64,000 nt of DNA, from positions 24,101-88,100 of the forward strand of contig JALKBU010000090.1 of assembly GCA_023091735.1 (NCBI GenBank). The letters run 5' to 3'. Position numbers and translations under genes: made by a program. Position 1 is the first letter of the stretch; each line of letters opens with the position of its first letter. Positions 10,601 through 19,665 of the stretch are shown here, piece by piece. This DNA comes from Trichomonas tenax (Eukaryota > Parabasalia > Trichomonadida > Trichomonadidae). The notes below the pieces were generated by a model. That model saw only the letters and a list, made by a program, of their open reading frames with translations, was not told where the DNA came from and ran no database searches.

Positions 10601-11407
10601 CGCGATCCGATCCAGGAATATGCGCTCACAGAGAAGCTCTCCCACCAGTCATTCGACTACATGCTTCCGATCCAGAAGATGAACATCATCACAAAAGTTA
10701 TGCGCGCTGTCCCAGGAACAGACTTAGCGAACTACTTCTACCTCAAGGCGCGTTCTCCGGATGTCTGGCACAAGAGGATCTCGACGTTCTCTATTTCGAC
10801 AGCCATCACATCAATGGTCGGCTACATCATCGGCCTTGGCGACAGGCACCCGTCCAACTTGCTAATCGACAGGTTCACAGGAAAGCTCATCCACATCGAC
10901 TTCGGTGACTGCTTCGAGAGGGCCGCGAAGAGAAAGTTCCTCCCAGAAGTTGTCCCGTTCAGGCTGACGAGGATGATGGTCAAGGCAATGGGTGTCACTG
11001 GAACAGCAGGAACATTCTCTACTGCTTTCATCAACACGTCAAGAGTTTTGCGCGAGAACAAGAGAGTGCTGATCATGGTCCTCGCTATCTTCGTCCACGA
11101 GCCTTTAGTCGATCCACGCGAGAAGAAGTCCTCCGCAAGCACAGACAAAGACAGGGCGAAGTCATTCGTTTCGTTCTCAGAAGTCACGGGTTCGGTCATC
11201 GATAAAGGACGCGTTCTCCTCATGGATCCATCAGACAAGGCAACGGACACGGAGATGAGAGCGAGAGTCAACACAAAGCTTTCAGGATCAGACTTCGGCA
11301 CAGAGAAGCCGCTCTCCATCGAGGAGCAGGCGCAGAGACTCATCAAGGAGGCAACAGACAACTACAACATCGCGAAAATGTACTCCGGATGGTGCCCGTT
11401 CTGGTGA
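4601..11407 (+). CDS. TOR: Serine/threonine kinase TOR (target of rapamycin), PIKK family
   Basis: This 2268-residue phosphatidylinositol-kinase-related kinase has the full TOR layout: HEAT-type helical repeats over about residues 1-1100, a FAT region about 1170-1700, an FRB-like segment about 1760-1860, the kinase about 1900-2150 and a C-terminal FATC. Visible kinase elements are the ATP-binding Lys1931 in VKGHEDLRLDER, the catalytic loop GLGDRHPSN (Asp2081, His2083, Asn2086) and the metal-binding DFG in HIDFGDCFE (Asp2100). PFRLTRM after the activation segment and the FATC ending YSGWCPFW match TOR rather than ATM, ATR or DNA-PK. In eukaryotes TOR is the catalytic core of growth-control complexes that respond to nutrients. 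The FRB residues around the mTOR Ser2035 position differ, so rapamycin binding cannot be assumed. The start is the first ATG; TCA occurs 26 bases upstream. Codon use becomes much more C/G-ending after about base 6550 than before. Confidence 0.97.
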   Translation: MNLLELPIPKTFLEMQKAYEEYYKTFITEMELLGPDKFNSYIKTYVEMLVKLSKQPVVENVARTAIGLLSLYNCGYPDFQVLARIFDRIVPQMDKEYIRFTCWVGGKLVHHPNYEQSSYVHHLFERCLGWIRAHGRRARHMSAARMIEALAQNAGSDIVISYQQLQTAIWLLVSHPSLQLVDATSDAIAMFARAIIRYGRSELDQFMNFFDLLCTRLISLGSRMKIYTALKILQQLIESGSDYFLPHFQNLFKNLFEFIHSPSLLVQSAAYVTLTYFVFIDKQQFVINVFPLLIEALAKILPEFPKEISEATMILISQCPEATIEHIDYIKQHSCASSYDYDSGCRILISLLQTFGEKVLPIPDSFIDNLLQAELTECISDFFIEYAKLCAASFGHKLCDKIYEELKKGNDKTTIIALLTLSKLPCESICNHDQFLNLITDKFSEKSQNVRCIIPKAMYHLSQSCATLVAPITRKLFQLAIFDSDENVGLSILDILSESANRKLASPENIQYVGIFTSDGSIKVKKAAFKLIAKIAEFNPMGLAAITRESMLNYFFTIRNIPSTRTRAKIIDTFPDLIRACSLTVSIYTPTIIDIVVQCLVHPIEASKIAHFYDQQSANEIWINMCECLKIVTPIDPQAISKYLADLIPALCQHLDINEKRPIILSSLSLLYVLLSPPSSTIETRAMVPIIVASCSKFLSLTHSRKARMATLKVIGAIGVIDIHQRPGITVCEPPDFADDELTRNFFHPSRDMSSTNTIDDTLLLNPQTGEQCIHSIVANALLDIFKDNTLAEYHQDTALALVEILEAPKTAVLPYFDKFVAKMVDLIETGTDAQLEIYLPLFTRIVQSSGQSATPFIERTLKIINSRFNACLAQQFLDLIMSFAQVMKDLFANYSAITVCMLIQFLNDKRTTDEKPCLAVIETFSNICEYSTDLNYLIITSVADTIMRENTIRSLKLAGLQMFDKLVRSVDIFKKIGPIVRSLEYCLAAKDEQVNKQAMNLLYSLLLAQGRNFLLNADPILDYIKIHNMETPQLHDIIKAVSQGQGYASFAPIPQPSLRIPRSHSTNTQHQFNEEVIISKILTPAVGYNRHLEQWLHSFVLTAIAYSPMQCIRVCSGIASTYRPLAMALFKVAFLTCWNQFSDNARRQTEMTFHSLIIAPENYDSVVREILDLLFFMSKMENPINIPAFDLCKSCIRYGYNAFALFRLQQELYNEPSPDIIRTVTLLIDAYMESGDWNNALAIWKEFVPRVAALSRPETVSKLRIWDRIMPYFVQKFKMGDNSVFPGLVKSLAGMARWSELGDLMDSFVKMGLSLQRSAAPYMANAMMHLRRWDDLDKALRSAPDDSLRCFTLRAVSQLHARQYEQVEKTINEAFSLLASRPITMWGINQRISTDTMLVAQQLVEILDMKNWLNNEEMRPQIEAVWSERLATAPRNFEIWLKVLGNRSALTGTHRDASYIEFFNLKSLTMDTKLHMNSYNALFHGLDPLTCSDPLPKICYVVAQWNTGDRVGAMKAMDEITKEISGELVDRCHAIYASWLIETGESINDFKLAFDNLKDNPVLTQYVTDNVATTNRHRKISNTSMLFLPKAVMSKMSEQSFDIEVLRMWCDVNTQLISLDKTDVARYVTNAIDALTHCCLIAPSFTDIVQLLNLFFEHASEGNVFSHATNGYLNRLSPKLILQASPQLLVQLSHPNPAVAQYVHDTVFNLLHEHYHELIFSIIVMKFSRDNARAKAAFNLFDEFKKMNPSAHDEVFTIRKCLLRAAVTWYEKVMQRITDAFDHYAMQQYDLMVETLKSITQMVQTPKCALHEEFANVYGTNISTLSRILKVFSPLNKNQMMQVTQWCKSMQALLADDIKKIRIIQLASISESLANKTHFQLAVPGTYKPGKPIIRIKYFVGQFSVYMSKQQPKDVVICGEDGNFYQYLVKGHEDLRLDERIQQFFRLINSYLKRETYFGSNIIQTMSVIPLSITNGLVQWVSGTDTLRSVVEQYRRLKMRDPIQEYALTEKLSHQSFDYMLPIQKMNIITKVMRAVPGTDLANYFYLKARSPDVWHKRISTFSISTAITSMVGYIIGLGDRHPSNLLIDRFTGKLIHIDFGDCFERAAKRKFLPEVVPFRLTRMMVKAMGVTGTAGTFSTAFINTSRVLRENKRVLIMVLAIFVHEPLVDPREKKSSASTDKDRAKSFVSFSEVTGSVIDKGRVLLMDPSDKATDTEMRARVNTKLSGSDFGTEKPLSIEEQAQRLIKEATDNYNIAKMYSGWCPFW

Positions 11408-12554
11408 TTCCCATTTCATTTATTTCGATTTGTTATAATTTTACCATTATTATTAAAAATACATTATCAATTCTAGATTTGATAATAAAATATATGGAAA
11501 ATTAGAAAATTCGTATTTATAAGGTAATCCATAGCTCATAAAATTATATTTGGTGTTTCTATATCCAAAATGTTGTTTATATTATATCTGTTGAAGAAGT
11601 TATAATTTTGCATGTCAAAAAAATCTAGATTAAATAATTTTAATTATTGTACGATATGGAGCTTTGTATAGAGATGTAAATGATGTAGTTTCTCACATAT
11701 CAATACTATTAAACAAGAGAATCAACAGGTGATCCACTTTATCAGTGCATCGTCGAATTTGAGGAGTATGCAAAGCCTACATGCATGTAATTGAATATAA
11801 AAGGATAAAAAAATTCTGGTAAGTCTAATTTTTATAACGTATTCACTTCAGTCTACAGATAGGGAAAAAAATCGAAATCCGATTAGAAATTGCATAGTGT
11901 ATGTAAACCTAGGAAATATTTCAATGAATTTTATCAATTTTTTCAATGCAGTTTATCGTCATGTTTGATTTTCAATGATTAAATCTGCATTTGCTTAAAA
12001 GATTTCAAGTTTGTAACATTCATTATATTCAATGGAATTAACTGCTAGCTATCATAGTTTTCGGCTCGAGCTTGGATTGTTTGAACAAAATTTTAGGAAA
12101 TTTAAGGGTGCGCCTAAAACGATATGACCCTCTCAATTTTTAAGGTTATTTTCCGTTAAAGATTTTCAGCTCGAAATAAAGAGTATATCAAACTTTGAGT
12201 TTAGGAAAATATCTAGCTATATTATAAGCAATATGGCTGTGTTGTTTCTGATTAAAAAGGTTTAAATCGCTGATTTTGAATTTTTGGAATATTTTTTTCA
12301 AAAAAACAAAAATTAGAAATTTACATGTCAAAGATTTAATTACATGTTAAATTTCGAATATTGTTTAACAAAATCATTACAGAAAGCATTATTCACAATA
12401 CCAAATATTGCATATTATAGTTTTATCGAAATATAACATATTGAAATGATTTAATATGAATGATAGTGATGTGAATAGGATCAAAAAAAAAGAAATGTCG
12501 TCTTTAATTTTACATGACAATTTTCCATTTACACGACAGAATCAAAAATATATA
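11408..12554. other. Intergenic region between TOR and the CDK8-like gene
   Basis: AT-rich and gene-free. It contains TTTTGCATGTCAAAA (11606-11620), a TTTACATGTCAA copy (12319-12330) and a related ATTACATGTTAAAT (12338-12351), all approaching the CDK8-like gene. I see no RNA gene. Confidence 0.5.
12509..12538 (+). promoter_or_regulatory. Paired TTTACA(T/C)GACA motifs before the CDK8-like gene
   Basis: TTTACATGACA (12509-12519) and TTTACACGACA (12528-12538) stand in tandem 17-36 bases before the ATG at 12555. The same motif lies 50-65 bases before several other genes here, which suggests a promoter element and favours 12555 over 12456 as the real start. Confidence 0.45.
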
Positions 12555-13571
12555 ATGTCGACTGAACCGGAGCAGCAGAGCCAGAACAGCCTCGGAAAGG
12601 GAACGTACGGAGAGGCGTTCAAGTTCATCGACGAAAAAGGGAACCCATTCAGCGTCAAAAAATCGAAACCGATCCAATCAGACAAATTAATTCCCTCAGT
12701 TGTCATCAGGGAGATCTGTTTGCTGAGCGAGCCCGACTACCCGCACATCATCCACGCGCAGAAAGTCTCTCTCGAAGAGCGGCCTTCGTATCAATATTCT
12801 TTAAACTTTAACTACGATTATGGGACCATAGACGTGTACAAATTGGGAAATTACCTCGGCACGTCGCTTCGGAATCCACGATTGAGACCGATTCTCGCAA
12901 AATCAATTTTATTTCAACTGTTGCTTGCGTTAAATCACCTACACTCGCGCGGTATCATCCACTGCGATATTACGCCTTCGAACCTTATAATTATGCCGAA
13001 AACGTATGAAAGACCCGGAATTCTCAAATTAATAGATTTTGGGCTCTCGAGGACAGCGGAGTGGAAAGACCAGCAGAAGAGCACAATCGTCGTCACTATT
13101 TGGTATCGTTCGCCTGAGCTGTTGATGGACGACAAAAAATATACAACATCGATCGATATTTGGGCCGCCGGATGTATATTCGCTGAGCTCCTCACTGGAA
13201 AAGTTCTTTTTCACTCAGAGGAGAAAAAAACAAATGATTTTTGCGATAAACAAATGTCGTCGATTTTGAGAATTATGGGCAACTTCAAGAAAGAAGATAT
13301 GCCAGCGAATCCAGGAATGTACGTTAATGACTTCAATAAATTGAACAGCAGGCAAATGGAAAATAAATTCGAAGAAACATTTAGAGACATCGATGCGGAC
13401 GCAGGCGACTTATTAAGGTCGATGCTGTGCTTGAATCCAAATAACAGAATCAGTGCTTATAATGCTTTAAGACATCAATATTTTAATAAGGCTCCTGTTC
13501 CTGTAATGAACATCACCAGCATATTTGATGACTGGCAGGAGATCGAAAATAGCATTTGGAAGAAGAGATAA
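12555..13571 (+). CDS. CMGC protein kinase, CDK8/Mediator-kinase-like, with altered catalytic loop
   Basis: A 338-residue kinase if translated from 12555. The frame is open back to an ATG at 12456 (371 residues), but those 33 codons are AT-rich and contain promoter-like motifs, so I prefer the inner start. Motifs in order are the glycine loop GKGTYGEA (14-21), Lys35, the helix-C motif SVVIREICLL (Glu53), HCDITPSN (136-143, Asp138), DFG at 161-163 and TIWYRSPELLM. A CDK8-type segment follows, including DIWAAGCIFAELLTG and an insert leading to ILRIMGNF. CDK8 phosphorylates transcription factors and RNA polymerase II within the Mediator kinase module; that role is inferred from similarity. Two usually invariant catalytic-loop residues differ: HRD is HCD, and the Lys of HRDLKPxN is Thr140. 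Activity may therefore be reduced or unusual. A cyclin C partner is not in the window. Confidence 0.8.
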   Translation: MSTEPEQQSQNSLGKGTYGEAFKFIDEKGNPFSVKKSKPIQSDKLIPSVVIREICLLSEPDYPHIIHAQKVSLEERPSYQYSLNFNYDYGTIDVYKLGNYLGTSLRNPRLRPILAKSILFQLLLALNHLHSRGIIHCDITPSNLIIMPKTYERPGILKLIDFGLSRTAEWKDQQKSTIVVTIWYRSPELLMDDKKYTTSIDIWAAGCIFAELLTGKVLFHSEEKKTNDFCDKQMSSILRIMGNFKKEDMPANPGMYVNDFNKLNSRQMENKFEETFRDIDADAGDLLRSMLCLNPNNRISAYNALRHQYFNKAPVPVMNITSIFDDWQEIENSIWKKR

Positions 13572-15621
13572 TTGTTTGATATATTATTTGTTTGTAATTT
13601 ATTTATATAATAAATTTGTTAGATTATGAATCGATTGTATTCATCCCAAAATATGTGTTCTCATATCAAATGACTAGTTTTGATAATTTTTTAATTTTCA
13701 AAGTCAAACCACAAAATCAGACCACAGCAACCTATATTTAATCATAAATATCAAAAATATAAATAACCAAATCATTGAAAATATATATTTATTGGCATAC
13801 CAAATATTTTCAAATAATACATTAGAAATTCGGATTTTGGCATTACAATTGCATTTTAATTATCCTTCTATTAATGTATTATAACTCTAGATGGCAAAAA
13901 AAACAATGATATTTTCTTGTCATTTTATATTTTGTTGCATGGCTCTCTAATTATGTGGGTTTTATTTAAAAATCTAAATTAAGTGTATTTTCGATTTCCT
14001 AAAGGCCGAACAATGTCACTGGCAAATATTCGATAATTTTTCCATCAAGAATTAAATTTAACTTAAAATTTTCAAAGCATAACCATATCTGTTTCCAAAT
14101 TTTCGGCAATTTTTTGATTTTACCTCAAAATTTATGACTTATAAGAAGTAATTCCACTCTGAAAAAGTACTTATTAGCATAAAATAAATAGAAATTTAGA
14201 ATCAGCATATGGTGTAGATGCCAAATATATCATAAAAATTTTAACCTTACCGTAAAGTTCAGAAAAATCACAAAAGTGATATAAAAATGATCGGACTTTT
14301 CTACTGCATATATTATGCTAAGTTCAAATTTTACTAAAAAAGCCCAAAATAATTCTGAAGATAAACGATATATAAAAACTTCTTTTTTGGCTTTTTAAAT
14401 GAAGCTTTGTTTGAACCGCTCTAGGAATCAAGTTCCAGGAAATTTTAAATAATTGGGAAGATTTAACATTAACTACCCTCTAGAAAAAACATGTTTAATC
14501 CCCGGCATTATTACAATCCATTTAAGGTTATTGTCAGCTTTTCTAAGAAAGTTTAGTTCCCACAGCGCAAAACTTCAAAATTTCTAGCAAGGTTCGAGAG
14601 TCTCATTATAGAGGCCCTATAGATTAGATGTAACTACTAACAAAGCAAAAATAAATCATCCTACGTGAATATGCAAATTTCTCAATTAAAAACGTCGATT
14701 TGTTGCTTTTAATAGATGAAAATACTTATTGCAGCTACTTTAATATTGTTTTATACAACTTTTACTACTTAATTCACTTTATTTGATTAAATATTTAAAC
14801 TTTCACATAAATACAGAATTTCTTAAACAATGTAAGTACTATATTAGAATTTACATCTTAATAACATAAATAAATAGAAATTTCGTAAATACTTATTAAA
14901 ATAGCGAAATCGAAATCGTATTTTGATCAATTTTAGGAGTTTATGAGTAGTTATAGGAATAAAATGCCTGCATGTAGCCTGTATGCTTTGTAGGAGTTAA
15001 CAAATTACGTCTTATCACACTAATTGCGAAGATATTATTTTTATTTAGAAAAAGAAAGGACATATGTTATAATCAATGCAACAACCAACATCTAGGCCAT
15101 GAATGCAGCAATATCTCTATTCTCGTTTATGGTAAGAGGCCTTAGTTAGAGTGGACCTACTTCTCTTGGATATGATGCATATTTTTGCAAAAAATCTGCC
15201 GAATAAAAATTCATTTTACCATAAGAATTTAACATTCCATTATCAGTTGTATCTATAAATCAAATAAAAAATTTCTACAAAAAAATTCTAAACCAACATA
15301 AAAATCAATTTGACATCAAAAATAGATATTCTATGTGATAAATTATCTAAATATCAAATAAAATATTAAAAATAATTTTCAAAAAATCAAATTTCAAAAT
15401 TTCGATAATAATAGCTTATAAATATACTTTTATATCTAAATTTTGAAAATTGCTCAAAAAATAATATTCTGACTATGCAATCATTAAAAACTTTCATAAA
15501 ATATATATTAAATAATATTCAGAATACAAATATAGAAGAAAAATGAAAAAATAAGAAAAGTGAGGTGTTTGAGAGATTTACAATAATCGCGTCCGACCAC
15601 ATACGGAATTATTTGGAAATA
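13572..15621. other. Two-kilobase AT-rich intergenic region
   Basis: No gene, RNA gene or clear repeat could be recognised. The sequence is AT-rich throughout with many short A and T runs. An in-frame GTG at 15565 extends the next gene's frame upstream, but the first ATG is at 15622. Confidence 0.5.
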
Positions 15622-16578
15622 ATGCAGGATTATCTTTTCCAGAGTGCATTACAAGTCCTTCCGGATGCCGACAAGGAGCTTCTCGAGCAGCTTTGCCAGG
15701 AGTGCACCACAGTCGACTCTGTTATTTCTCATTACAAAGAATATCAAGAGAAAAAGAAACCAGCACAGAAGAAGGACAACAAGAACAGACCACCACGTGG
15801 CGAAAGACCACCAAGAGAGCGCAAGAACAAAGAAGAAAAGAAGGACGAAAAAATTAAAGCCGAACCAGTTCAAGAAAAGAAGAAGAAGCCCGTTGTATAC
15901 GCTCCACCATCAGGTGCTTCCTGGGGAACACTCAACTTGGGCGCTGAAGAAACAAAGAAGGCAGAGCCGCCAGTTGTTGAGGAGAAGCCAGTGAAGAAGC
16001 AGGAGAGGCAGCCGAAGCAGAAGGTCGAGGAGAAGAAGCCAGAGCCAGTCGAGGAGCCAAAGCCAGAGCCACAGCCTGAGAAGAAGGAAAACACAGCACT
16101 CTTTGTCCCAACAAAACTCGCAAGCATGAAGCACAACATAAAGCAGTTCGGAAACTTCGGCACACCAAGACCAGCGCCACAGCAGCCACCACAGCCAGCT
16201 CCAGTCGAGGAGAAGAAGCCAGAGCCTGTCGAAGAGCCAAAGCCAACACCAGCTCCAGTCAAGCCAAAGGAGGAGCCAAAGCCAGCTCCAGTCGTTGAGG
16301 AGCCAAAGCCAGTCCAGGAGCAGCCAAAGCCACAGCAGACACAGCCACAGTACTATCCGTTCGGCGAGCAGCAGCAAGCAGCTCAGCCAGCTCCACAGCA
16401 GTTCCCACCACAGATGGGAATGATGATAGATCCACAGCTTTATGCTGAATTCTTAGAATTCAAGAAATTCTGCCAGTGGAAGCAGTCAATGGCTGCTCAG
16501 GGCCCGCATCCAGTTAATCAGGGATATCCGTATCCATACAGTGGTTTTTATCCGGGTTCTGGTTTTAACAACCAATAA
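15622..16578 (+). CDS. Low-complexity Pro/Glu/Lys-rich protein of unknown function
   Basis: The first ATG gives 318 residues; the frame is open upstream to a GTG at 15565. The N-terminal 45 residues are ordered-looking and helical (LPDADKELLEQLCQECTT), perhaps a small CUE- or UBA-like bundle, but this is a guess. A basic stretch follows (RPPRGERPPRERKNKEEKK), then GASWGTLNLG. Next come two related copies of VEEKKPEPVEEPKP, at about bases 16024-16073 and 16203-16248. A P/Q-rich tail ends with a short helical patch (DPQLYAEFLEFKKFCQWKQ) and a Tyr/Gly-rich end. RNA-binding or scaffold proteins can look like this, but no catalytic domain is visible. Codons are strongly C/G-ending, suggesting good expression. 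The stop is followed directly by AATAAATTG, providing the TAAA-type 3' signal seen in trichomonads. It is tail-to-tail with the CLASP-like gene, 81 bases apart. Confidence 0.85.
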   Translation: MQDYLFQSALQVLPDADKELLEQLCQECTTVDSVISHYKEYQEKKKPAQKKDNKNRPPRGERPPRERKNKEEKKDEKIKAEPVQEKKKKPVVYAPPSGASWGTLNLGAEETKKAEPPVVEEKPVKKQERQPKQKVEEKKPEPVEEPKPEPQPEKKENTALFVPTKLASMKHNIKQFGNFGTPRPAPQQPPQPAPVEEKKPEPVEEPKPTPAPVKPKEEPKPAPVVEEPKPVQEQPKPQQTQPQYYPFGEQQQAAQPAPQQFPPQMGMMIDPQLYAEFLEFKKFCQWKQSMAAQGPHPVNQGYPYPYSGFYPGSGFNNQ

Positions 16579-16659
16579 ATAAATTGTGGGTAGAGCAAAA
16601 AAAAAAACAAATTTGAAAATTTTTTATATAATTATAAACAAAAAAAATAATATATAAAA

Positions 16660-18951
16660 CTAATGGCGGGCGGACTTCATCTTGTGGATTCGCAGTTCTA
16701 TAAGCTTTTGGTTTGTTGGCGATAATGTGCTATAGAAAGATGCAAACGCGTCGGGAATATTCTGCTGGAATATGGCTGCGATGTCGGCAGCAATTCTTCT
16801 GTGTGCAGTGACGTCGCTCTTCAAGCAGCTGTCCATTACAGGCGAAACTATGTCGACATACAGAAGGAGAGCGTCTTCGTCCATGTCAGCGAAACACTCG
16901 AGTGCCATCTGCAATGCGACGTATTGACCTTCCTGGTTGCTCGACATATCGGGGATTGACGAAATCATCTTCAGGAGGAGCTCCTGATTGACGGAGATCG
17001 CTGTCAGTGCCGCGTGTGCGCGTGAGGAAACAGTTCTGCTCTGCGTGCACACAAGAGAGATGATGTCTTCCATCGCTTCTGGGAGGAAGAAATCACTCGA
17101 AGCATCCATCAGATTGATGATGAACGTGAGCGTGTTGACTACTGTTTCCTTGCTGTCGCTTTCGAGGCACTGCGGTAGTTTGTCGTTGAGGTAATTGTTG
17201 AACTCTGTTATCAGATCTTTGTTCTTCTTCCACGATTTTACTATCGCGTCCAACTCCTTGTCAGTGTTGCCTCCACTCAACAGAGCGCTTGTTACCGCGC
17301 TAACGAGAGACTTGGGAGAGTCCGGGGATCGCGGAGTCTTCGCTGTCTTCACGCGTGGAGATTTTGAAGGCTTCGTGACGAAAGGATTCTTGTAGACAGA
17401 TCCTGGAGTGGCGACATTTTCTTCTTCGTCTTTAACGAACTGCGCGAGATATGTCGCGTCGTCCGTTATCTCGAAGTTCTTCACGAGACTGCGAATGGTG
17501 TCGATAGCGCGTGGAGGAAGATCCAAGTCTGGATAAAGCTTCAACAAGGCGTTGTAGAACTCGAAAGAGCTCTGCGTGATGTCATGAAATGTCTCGAAAA
17601 GAAAATCTTGTCCATAAGTCGTCAGAACGAGTCCAATAAGCCACTTGTCGAATCTGAATGCTTCGATCAACGCTCTCGTGTCTTCCTTGAAGTCCTCTTT
17701 GAACTTCCTGTAGAAAACTTTCAAGAAATTCTTCCAGTCGGCGATGTTCGGCATGAACTGTGTCGCTGAGACTATCGATGGCGGAATAAGCATCTCTAGG
17801 CCTCCGATATCATCCCACGAGTTCTCGTCGATGATTCTCGTGAGAATACTTATGAACTGCTTCGTCGTTATGAGTGTCGTCGGCGGCATCACCTCGGAGA
17901 TGTCCTTCTTGAAGTCGCTGCTCTCCCTTAGAGGGTCTCTGCCTGGAACTGGAGAAGTATTTGGAACGAAAGATGTCTCGAATTTCTTCTGTGTTATTTC
18001 GATAACAGGTGGATAAGGTTCATACACCTGCAATGGCCTGCGATATGTTGGTGTTTTCGCCGCTTTCTTTCGTATAGTTGTCGGTGTTCTTTGAACATCT
18101 CGCGCTGTCTTTGGACTTGGACCGAGTAAAGCATAAGAGGACTCCGTATTTGGCTTCGCGAGAGATGTTTTCGTTGTCGGTTTCTCTTTAACTGGCAGAG
18201 AAGGGACATATGATAACGGTGCAGACATAGATTTGATGTTTACAGACGGAGTTGACGCCCTGTGTACTGTTCCATCCTCTCTGAAGCTCTCCAGTGCCGC
18301 TCTTGCGGCTTTTCGAGTACTTTGCGATGCATCGTTAGATAATTTATTTAAAGAATCGCGAATGTCTTGGCTGTTTTTGAGGATGACTGTCGACGACCAG
18401 TTAGTTACAATCAAATGAAACGCTTCAGCAGAGACCTCTCTTTGAAGTGCGCTTTTTGAGCTTGCTAAAGTCTGCATCGCGCGAACGACTTTGCGGTTCT
18501 GAACGTTCTTCGCTATCTGCAATATCGCCAGGTGAACGGAGTCGCTAATGATTGCAGTTCCGTGTGTAAGTTGCTTTGAAAGTGCTGGGAGAACGACATC
18601 AGTGGAAGTGATGTATCTTTCGCCGAGTGTCTGCGCGAGTGCAGCGATGAGTAAAGATCCGTTTTTTACCAATGTAGAGCGGAGATCGTAAACGCATGAA
18701 GCGATTCCTGTTGAAAGAGAGGAAAAATCGATTCCGAAATTTGCTATTCCGCCTTTGAGGACACTCATGGCCTCCAGAATTGCAGTGGATCTCTTCTTCC
18801 AATCGTCTTTATCTTTTAAATCTTTTTCCAGCTGCTCCATCTTCGCATGTGCTTTCAGCTCTGAGTCGAACTTCGTCTCCGTGATCCCCTCTAATGGATT
18901 TTCGAACTGATCTTGAAGAGGAATCGACTCTTGAGCGTTTTTTGCAGACAT
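16660..18951 (-). CDS. CLASP-like TOG-domain microtubule-associated protein
   Basis: This 763-residue protein has two helical-repeat (TOG/HEAT) regions joined by a Ser/Thr/Pro-rich basic linker. The N-terminal array, about residues 40-225, ends with LNKLSNDASQSTRKAARAAL followed by ESF. This matches the CLASP N-terminal domain signature, where paired repeats end with arginine-rich RxxAR-type helices. The linker (about 230-345) is rich in Lys-Thr-Pro and could bind microtubules or be phosphorylated. A second array spans about 350-500, and the C-terminal repeats end with FYSTLSPTNQKLIELRIHK, resembling the end of CLASP proteins. CLASPs stabilise growing microtubule ends at kinetochores, the cortex and flagellar structures. 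XMAP215-like proteins are the main alternative, but their multiple N-terminal TOGs are absent. The ATG is preceded immediately by TTCA, an initiator-like element. Confidence 0.72.
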   Translation of the reverse strand: MSAKNAQESIPLQDQFENPLEGITETKFDSELKAHAKMEQLEKDLKDKDDWKKRSTAILEAMSVLKGGIANFGIDFSSLSTGIASCVYDLRSTLVKNGSLLIAALAQTLGERYITSTDVVLPALSKQLTHGTAIISDSVHLAILQIAKNVQNRKVVRAMQTLASSKSALQREVSAEAFHLIVTNWSSTVILKNSQDIRDSLNKLSNDASQSTRKAARAALESFREDGTVHRASTPSVNIKSMSAPLSYVPSLPVKEKPTTKTSLAKPNTESSYALLGPSPKTARDVQRTPTTIRKKAAKTPTYRRPLQVYEPYPPVIEITQKKFETSFVPNTSPVPGRDPLRESSDFKKDISEVMPPTTLITTKQFISILTRIIDENSWDDIGGLEMLIPPSIVSATQFMPNIADWKNFLKVFYRKFKEDFKEDTRALIEAFRFDKWLIGLVLTTYGQDFLFETFHDITQSSFEFYNALLKLYPDLDLPPRAIDTIRSLVKNFEITDDATYLAQFVKDEEENVATPGSVYKNPFVTKPSKSPRVKTAKTPRSPDSPKSLVSAVTSALLSGGNTDKELDAIVKSWKKNKDLITEFNNYLNDKLPQCLESDSKETVVNTLTFIINLMDASSDFFLPEAMEDIISLVCTQSRTVSSRAHAALTAISVNQELLLKMISSIPDMSSNQEGQYVALQMALECFADMDEDALLLYVDIVSPVMDSCLKSDVTAHRRIAADIAAIFQQNIPDAFASFYSTLSPTNQKLIELRIHKMKSARH

Positions 18952-19665
18952 TGAATAACCTTATTTTCCTTTTCTCATTAATTAGATTTGTAACAGCACA
19001 AAAAAACTGTTTCTTCATTCATAAGAACAACCATATATTGCATTGCTTAAGTTTTTTAATTATTAAAATTTGTTTTGCTCCTAAATCAGTTCTGTGTCAT
19101 CCAGCAATGCTATATAAGATAAATTCAAAATATTTATGAATTTTATTAATCATAATACTCTAAAAGGCTGAATGAAAATTATGTAGAATTGTTTGAAATT
19201 GTCTTAAAATTAAACATTTTAAGGCTTTTATAAAAGGAATATAGCAATCCTAAATGAGCAAGTTTTATCTTTTTTACAAAGAGTGAATATATCTTTGAGA
19301 GATGAGTGCTTAATATTGAAAATTGTCTTCTATATTTCAACTCAAAAATCAGAAGTGGCGCTAAATTGGAGAACTACTTGAACTAATATTACTTTGTCGT
19401 TTAAAGAGAACTTCATTTTGATATCAAATCTAGGAAAAAATAATATCTGAATATATTTAAAAATGATTAAAGGAATAGGTAGAAAAATATATTTGAATTA
19501 TATTTCATATATCTGAATGGTTCAAAATCATTTTTGATTTTGCCAAAATCTTTGGATCTTAGATCTAAGAGTCAAAAATCAGTTTTTCTTATATTATATC
19601 TTCCAGGCAATCTATCTTTATCGAAATTTTAGGAATTGCTGAACTTAACGTCTTAAAATTTTAAA
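18952..19665. other. Intergenic region, shared 5' side of the CLASP-like and ankyrin genes
   Basis: Head-to-head spacer of 714 bases, AT-rich. I see no RNA gene and no copy of the TTTACATGACA motif. Confidence 0.5.

Noticed and set aside
10822..11361. 179-residue minus-strand open frame inside the TOR gene
   Set aside because: It is antisense to the conserved kinase and FATC coding sequence; C-ending codons create long antisense frames. The protein has no domain pattern.
12456..12554. Upstream ATG of the CDK8-like kinase
   Set aside because: The 33 extra codons are AT-rich like the spacer and contain two promoter-like TTTACA(T/C)GACA motifs, whereas the kinase starts normally from 12555. 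It remains possible.
15565..15621. Extended N terminus of the P/E/K-rich protein from GTG
   Set aside because: GTG initiation is not expected in nuclear eukaryotic genes, and an ATG follows at 15622 before the ordered-looking N-terminal region.
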